From Stenocarpella maydis (Eukaryota; Ascomycota; Sordariomycetes; Diaporthales; Diaporthaceae): 64,000 nucleotides of DNA. The notes beneath the pieces are model-generated. The model was given only the letters and a program-made list of their open reading frames with translations, did no database searches and had not been told where the DNA came from. The DNA lies in contig NQMI01000018.1 of NCBI GenBank assembly GCA_002270565.1, forward strand, positions 496,001 through 560,000. The letters run 5' to 3'. The first letter of the stretch is position 1; each line of letters starts with the position of its first letter. The position numbers and the translations under genes are program-made. Of the stretch, positions 58,567-64,000 are shown piece by piece.

Positions 58567-60054
58567 ATGGCCGCCTCCAAGCAATACCGCCTCTTGTGCC
58601 TGGAGAACCCTCTCCTCGGTAAGCATACCCGACCTGTCCCGCCGGAGCTTGGAGCTCCTCCACCCCTCCCTCGCTCCCTGCCTGCTGCCGCTGTCGAGCC
58701 CTCGGGCATGGCTTCGGGTTGATGGGGCGGTTCTCCCTCCCTCTGCCCTAGTATACTCACACGGCCGATAGACATCCAGGCCTACGGCAATGATGCGCTG
58801 CTCGCAAAGTACGGCCTCAAGGCCAACGACGCCATCCTGGCCGAGGACAAGCACAAGGGCATCTTCGATGACCTCCTGAACAACTTCGAGGCCAAGCTCA
58901 TCGCCGGAGGCGCCGCCCAGAACACGGCCCGTGGGGCCCAGTATATCCTCCCTGACAACAGCGTCGTCTACCTGGGCGGTGTCGGCGACGACAAGTACGC
59001 CGCCATCCTCAAGGACGCCGTCAAGCAGGCTGGCCTCCGCGTCGAGTACCGCGTCGAGCCCACCCAGCCCACCGGCCGCTGCGGCGTCGTCATCACCGGA
59101 CACAACAGGAGTCTCTGCACCGACCTCGGCGCTGCTAACCACTACGGCCTGGACCACCTCAAGAAGCCCGAGATCTGGAGCCTCGTTGAGGGCGCCGATG
59201 TCTACTATGTCGGTGGTTACCACTTCACCGGTAAGCTTGTGTGGCCTTCTCCCTTGGCAGCTCGCCCGCCGCGTGGCACCAAGCAGTACTGACCCGCGAT
59301 CCTCCGCACAGTCTCTCCCGAGTCCATCATGGAGCTCGCCAAGGAGGCCGCGGCCAAGGACAAGATCTTCGTCGTCTCCCTCTCGGCCCCCTTCATCCCG
59401 CAGTTCTTCAAGGACCCCGTCGACGCCAGCGCCCCCTACTGGGACTACGTGATCGGCAACGAGACCGAGGCCACCACCTGGGCCGAGGTCCACGGCCACG
59501 AGACCAAGGACCTCAAGGAGATCGCCAAGTTGATGGCGAATCTGCCCAAGGAGAACCCCAAGCGCAAACGTGTCGCCATCATCACACATGGCACCGAGCC
59601 CACTGTCGTCGCCACTCAGGGCGAAGACTCCGTCAAGGAGTACCCCGTGCACCCTATCGACAAGGCCCAGATTGTCGACACCAACGGTGCCGGCGATGCC
59701 TTCGCCGGTGGCCTCACCGCGGGCATCGTCGAGGGCAAGTCCCTCGGCGAGTCCATCCAGCTGGGCCAGTGGCTGGCCAAGCTCAGCATCCAGGAGCTGG
59801 GTCCTTCGTAAGTCGCAACCGCAAAAAAAAAAAAGGATTTTCCTATTCATACTTTTCTCGTCTCGAGTACTTCTTCAACTATCGCTCTATTTTGAGAGCG
59901 CTCTGGACACTAACCACACCACCCCCGGCCCCAACACCTGTTACTTAATTCCCCCGTCCCTCGAATTACACACGCTCCAGGCTCCAGTTCCGTTGTTCTG
60001 ACCACGTCTCCCGTCCATAGGTACCCCTTCCCCAAGCAGACCTACTCGGCGTAG
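58567..60054 (+). CDS. ado1: Adenosine kinase (PfkB family)
   Basis: I model four exons, 58567-58618, 58772-59230, 59312-59807 and 60021-60054, giving 346 residues. The enzyme phosphorylates adenosine to AMP, clearing the adenosine made from S-adenosylhomocysteine in methyl-transfer reactions, and acts in the cytosol and nucleus. It has the N-terminal nucleoside motif (LENPLLDIQA), the AGGAAQNTARGAQYIL segment and the PfkB C-terminal signature DTNGAGDAFAGG, with catalytic Asp299. The last exon encodes only 11 residues (YPFPKQTYSA and a split codon), the usual C-terminus of the family. The intron before it is 213 nt, and its donor overlaps a TAA. An unspliced message would therefore stop at residue 336 (LGPS). 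The antisense strand is also open for over 450 codons, an effect of codon bias. Confidence 0.95.
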
Positions 60055-60598
60055 GCCTGAATGAGTGCCTGGGAACTCGAAATTAATCTTCCTTTCCTTC
60101 CACACATTCCGGTTTCTCGAATCTCGGCGTCTCGGGGCATTTTTGACAGTTAGAAAAGCCTGGTTTCAACAACGGTGATTTGCATCCATGGGCGGGAAGC
60201 GAAAAACAAAGAAAGGATTCGCTTTGTCTCAGAATTCAACTTATGATTCCCCATCTGCGAGATCATGTAAACAATGATCTAGAAGTAGAACGCTCCGCCA
60301 TCTCGTTCAGATAGGAAAACAATCCATTCGGAAGCGACCGGCTCCGAGCGGTGCTCTTGAAATAGAACCCAGTATTTCCAACACAAATCTGTCGGTAATG
60401 AAGGCCGCGACATTGCGTGGCGGTTTGGACTGGTTCGGAGCGCCTCACGAGTGTGCTCATTGGTGATGAATGGCACGCCTGGTATGAAAACCTTACGTAT
60501 AAGCCGCCTCTGTAAGTCAAGGCTAGGCAGAACGGCACGCTCCCATGAGCATACGCCTTGTCCAAAAATTGTAGAACAAAATCACAGGGCGCCCTCCT
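60055..60598. other. Convergent intergenic region, ado1 and SMG7-like gene
   Basis: These 544 bases lie between two 3' ends. I see no feature beyond expected untranslated sequence. Confidence 0.6.
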
Positions 60599-63500
60599 TC
60601 ATCCCTTTGGCCTCGGGCGGTCCTCAGCCAGCGCGCTTTGCAAAATCGTACGATCAAACGCATCGGCTTCGGCAACTGCCGTTGCCATGTGCGTCTTCTT
60701 CACCGCATTTCTGAAGTGAGAAGGGTCTTCCTTGGCAGATATGGCACCCCGGCCATACGCGGTGGTGGCATTGTACACATTCCCGTTGCAGACCGTGGTC
60801 AGATCGTTGGGCTGCGTATAAGCAGGGAAAGAGTCCGCAAGCTGCTGGTTGTACGAGTACATGTCGCCCTGCGCGGAGGCCCCATTGAGCTGTCCTGTCG
60901 GTAGCCCGAACGGACTATTGACGGGCGGGAGGCCGGATGCAGGTTGTGAGAAATCGGTTGAGAAGCGGTGATTCCCAATGCCAAAACCTAAAGGAGACGA
61001 CACCGTCTCTGGGCGGCTGTTGTTAGCCTGACCAGCTATGTGAGCTCCTGGAGCAATCTCATAAGTACCGGCGTTTTCCTTGGGCGAAAAGAAGGATGAT
61101 GCTCCACTGCTCCCCGTAGATCCCCCTAGACGTTGTCTGGTGTGACCGAAGCCACTGCGCAGTGCCCCAGACAGACCAGACGACGGGCGGCCGGAAGTTC
61201 CAAAGTTTGTTTGGCCAAACTGACTGCCGGGTGCTTGGGTGTTGCCAAGAGGGAATAAAGCAAATGGGTCTGAGCCACGCTGCAGGTTCGAACCAGGAGT
61301 GAACTCTGGCACATTCGGCTGTAGCGACGACGTGCTCAAGGCTCTCTGCGCCTGATTTGGGGAACCGGTGCTGAAGTTTGCTCTCTCATGATATGCAGGG
61401 CCAGGCGGCTCGCCAGCAACTGTCTGGGGTGGGCTCACAAACGAACCCCAAGGGTTTGCTTTTCCAAAGACAAAACCAGGTGCGTGATCAGGTGTCTGGA
61501 GTCCACCGAAAACTTGCTCAGCTGTTGCAGAGTGCATGCCGTAGGATGACGTCTTGGGCTGAGAGAGGGATCCCAGCTCCTGGTCTGAACCGTCATCGTC
61601 GAGAAGGTCATCAACCATGTTGTGCATCTGCGCATCAAGATTCAGGTCTGATTCCGTCTCGAGAGTGTCAGTGTCTTTGAGCAGATGTTCGAGACTCCCT
61701 TCGATCGCAGCAGTCCCAGAAGGCGCTCTGGTGTGCTCGCGGCCGAAATTGCGCACCGTCTGCGTCCCATTCAGTCCAATTGGGCCAGCCCTGCTTCCTG
61801 GGCGAAGATCACGCAACTGTACTTCGATCTGATTGACCTGAACATCGGCTTGCACAAGCGGGGGCCCAATGGGCTCTTGCTGGGCCGGCTGTACGGCTTT
61901 GCCGCCCTCGACATAGGAGATCGTGATAGCTCCACCTGAATCCTTCGCCGGCTGATTCACAGCCAGCGGGAATCCATCGTCAAGAGCAAGTGAGAAGCCG
62001 CAGTTCAGGAAGTCGTAGACACGGGATCTCAACTCCACATCGGGTTCATTTCTCGGAAGCCCAGTATCCTCCCAATGGGGCTTGAACGAATCTTTGTCGA
62101 ATGCGAGGTGCAATCGGCAGACCGAGGCCATACCAGGTTCATCGAATGGCTTCATACCCAAGGCCATGACGTCCTCAGGAAGGAGGTATGGCGATGCTAC
62201 CATTTGTTGGCCTTGAAACCCCTTTGCCATGGTAGTCAGGGTTTGGGCGAGGATTCGGTACATATCAAAGACATGACCTCCTAGATGCTCCTGATACTTC
62301 ACAATGTCGGCTCGGTAGATGTGAAGCCACGCCATGTAGATACGCATAAGTGGTAAGAGGTTCTCCGTGAAGGGGCTGGATTTCTCGGCACTCTTGATCG
62401 ATTCGCCGGCCTTGGTGTCGTCCGTGTCTTTCGCAGGTGCCGCAGCTTTCGAGAATTCCTGCAGCTCCGATTGAAGGAGTCGACACAGTGCTACAATCCA
62501 CCTGACATTCATTCCCAAGATGAACTGGCATGAGTTGGACGCGCCTAGACTCCACTTCTCTAAGGTCTAGTCAGCATTCGTATAGACCAGATGAGATGCA
62601 AGTGAACGTGAAAAGCATGAAAACAGAACCCGGAGGACAAAGAAGATATGAGTGGAAAGCGACACTTACTCTCAACCCTGGATCGTGCGACGTAGTAGGC
62701 TGCAATGTTGATAAGCACCATCTTTAACACAACAGGTAGAGTGTCCGGCTTTTTCAACGTTGCCTCGAGTCGGTGGAGAACGGTCTCTTCCAACTCGGAC
62801 TGTTGGGTAAACGGTTCGCCCTTGTAGAAGTGGGCATGAAGCTTCACGAACCAGTTGGAAAAGGCCTCGTTTGGATCCAGTGTGCCGGTTCGTCTGGCGG
62901 GTGTGGAAGAATGCAAGATCTGCCTGAACTCGTGCTCTAGGTTCAGTGTCGAGTTCCCGTGAGGAAGCTCAATCGCTAGGGAGCGATAAAGATGGTAAAC
63001 GACGAGCAAATGATTGTGCTCTTCTGTGTAGATCATTCCCATCTGGTGGTGAGCATCCCCCGAGTTCGGCTTAAGGTCGTGTGCCAGAGCATAGTATAGT
63101 AGAGCCATCTTCGAGCCATCTGGCTTGGGTCGAGCCTTGTGTCTCCAGCGAGAAAGATCTCCAAGATGGAGAAGGGTCGAGTGAAACGACTTTTGCGCGG
63201 CTTCAGTGGTCACGGTTTTCCCGTCCCGCTCCTCGACATTCGGCGCTTGCAGATTTAGGACGCTATTTATCCTAGGGATCTGCGGCATGCCATGCAGCCC
63301 CTGAAGACGTTGGAAGTAGATCTTGTAGAAGTCGTGGGCCGTCTTGAGATAATTAATGTAGAGTTTCTCCACCTTGCGCTTGGTCACGACGTGCGGTTGG
63401 CCTCGGAGGCGCTCATTGAATAGAGCTCGGTAGGCGTTGTTGATGTATAGGTGAAGCTGCCACATCGCTTCCTCCGCACCCAACTGGTAGATGTACTGAT

Positions 63501-64000
63501 GGTCCTCGGCAAGCGTGCAGACAAACCGCAGCCGAAATCTAAAACGTGTCAGGAATGATGTGGAGGCGAAGACGGCATTATCGATGCGAAATGTCACGCG
63601 CGAACCCAGCATTCCGTCGGTCTGGTCTGAGCAAACAGCACTCGCTTGTAGTCGACCAACCCAATGAAAGGCTCAACATCCTATGGGCTTATGACCTATT
63701 CGCTACCCTCTTGCGCAGGCTATGCGCAAGATGGATTTGCTTTGCTCCCGCACGCGTGACATTGTGCGTCGACGTGCTAATGGCGATTTGACATACTGGG
63801 CCATGCTCTCTTCCAGTGACTTCAACTGCCCTTCTTCAGTCTTGCCGCTAGATGGTTTCTTCAGGTGCTCGATATCGCGGATGATCTTGTATCGGATTTT
63901 CTTGGCCTCCCTGAATGCACGCGTATTGTTAGCGTATTCAGACGTCAGAGAACCAACGCTTGTGGCACAGTCTCGATGGGGACCAGGTTCGGAGCGGCGC
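60599..64000 (-). CDS. EST1/SMG7/EBS1-like nonsense-mediated decay factor, 5' partial
   Basis: Minus-strand exons are 64000-63958 (partial, weak GTTGGT donor), 63910-63797, 63538-62670 and 62559-60599, giving at least 994 residues. The gene runs off the right edge, so the start is missing. The sequence has the 14-3-3-like/TPR part of Est1-SMG5/6/7 proteins: DHQYIYQLGAEEAMWQLHLY, NYLKTAHDFYKIYFQRLQ, then HLGDLSRWRH, LYYALAHDLKPNSGDAHHQMG and HNHLLVVYHLYRSLA. These are the classic EST1 repeats. In the family this region binds phosphorylated Upf1 in NMD, or telomerase RNA in Est1. The C-terminal 550 residues are disordered, Ser/Gly/Asn-rich, and lack a PIN domain, which argues for SMG7/Ebs1 rather than SMG6. 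The intron 63539-63796 is unusually long for this window (258 nt) and holds a hairpin. Confidence 0.85.
63710..63730. repeat. Inverted repeat (8-bp stem, 5-nt loop) inside an intron
   Basis: CTTGCGCA at 63710-63717 and TGCGCAAG at 63723-63730 are perfect inverted copies around a 5-nt loop. They lie in the 258-nt intron of the SMG7-like gene. In RNA they could form a stable GC-rich hairpin. Confidence 0.8.

Noticed and set aside
58441..59850. Long minus-strand open frame (469 codons)
   Set aside because: It is antisense to adenosine kinase, crosses its introns, and has low-complexity Leu/Gly/Asp composition. It is an effect of G/C-ending codons in the real gene.

Overview
The window is nuclear DNA from a filamentous ascomycete (Pezizomycotina), most likely a Sordariomycete. 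The genes have short introns (mostly 53-258 nt) with GTAAGT/GTATGT-type donors and CTAAC/CTGAC branch sites. Coding third positions are rich in G/C. Several products are fungal-specific: the PalH pH sensor, the Vid21/Eaf1 NuA4 subunit and the DUF1770/ATG43 family. I saw no tRNA, rRNA, CRISPR or intact transposon.

Layout: 1-7840 no supported gene; palH (+) 7841-10153; 10154-14848 no gene, with a dispersed-repeat fragment; ceramide synthase lag1 (+) 14849-16453; ABC transporter hmt1 (-) 18740-21896; a gene desert of about 11.7 kb rich in microsatellites, 21971-33657; splicing factor spp2 (-) 33658-34611; a broken protein-kinase relic (+) 36115-36879; vid21/eaf1 (+) 38088-42763; a GH13 alpha-glucosidase (+) 43956-46004; an ATG43/DUF1770-family gene (-) 46471-47069; eRF1 (+) 48114-49825; prephenate dehydratase pha2 (+) 50968-52036; a WHIM-motif chromatin protein (-) 52393-54732; ribosomal protein uL2 (+) 56855-57814; adenosine kinase (+) 58567-60054; and an SMG7/EBS1-like NMD factor (-) from 60599 past the right edge.

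The left half is gene-poor, about one gene per 6-10 kb. The right half, from 38 kb on, is compact and mostly housekeeping, and I see no biosynthetic cluster or operon logic. One theme does recur: a translation termination factor and an EST1/SMG7-type mRNA-decay factor lie about 11 kb apart, together with a ribosomal protein and a splicing factor.

The observation most worth pursuing is at eRF1. Its TGA stop is followed by CAGTTT and then by a 72-codon in-frame open extension. This arrangement would suit stop-codon readthrough of the release factor's own mRNA. The same gene has a 15-nt microexon that can be skipped in frame. Exon-intron models below were built by hand from reading frame, splice consensus and protein-family continuity. 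They have not been checked against transcripts.
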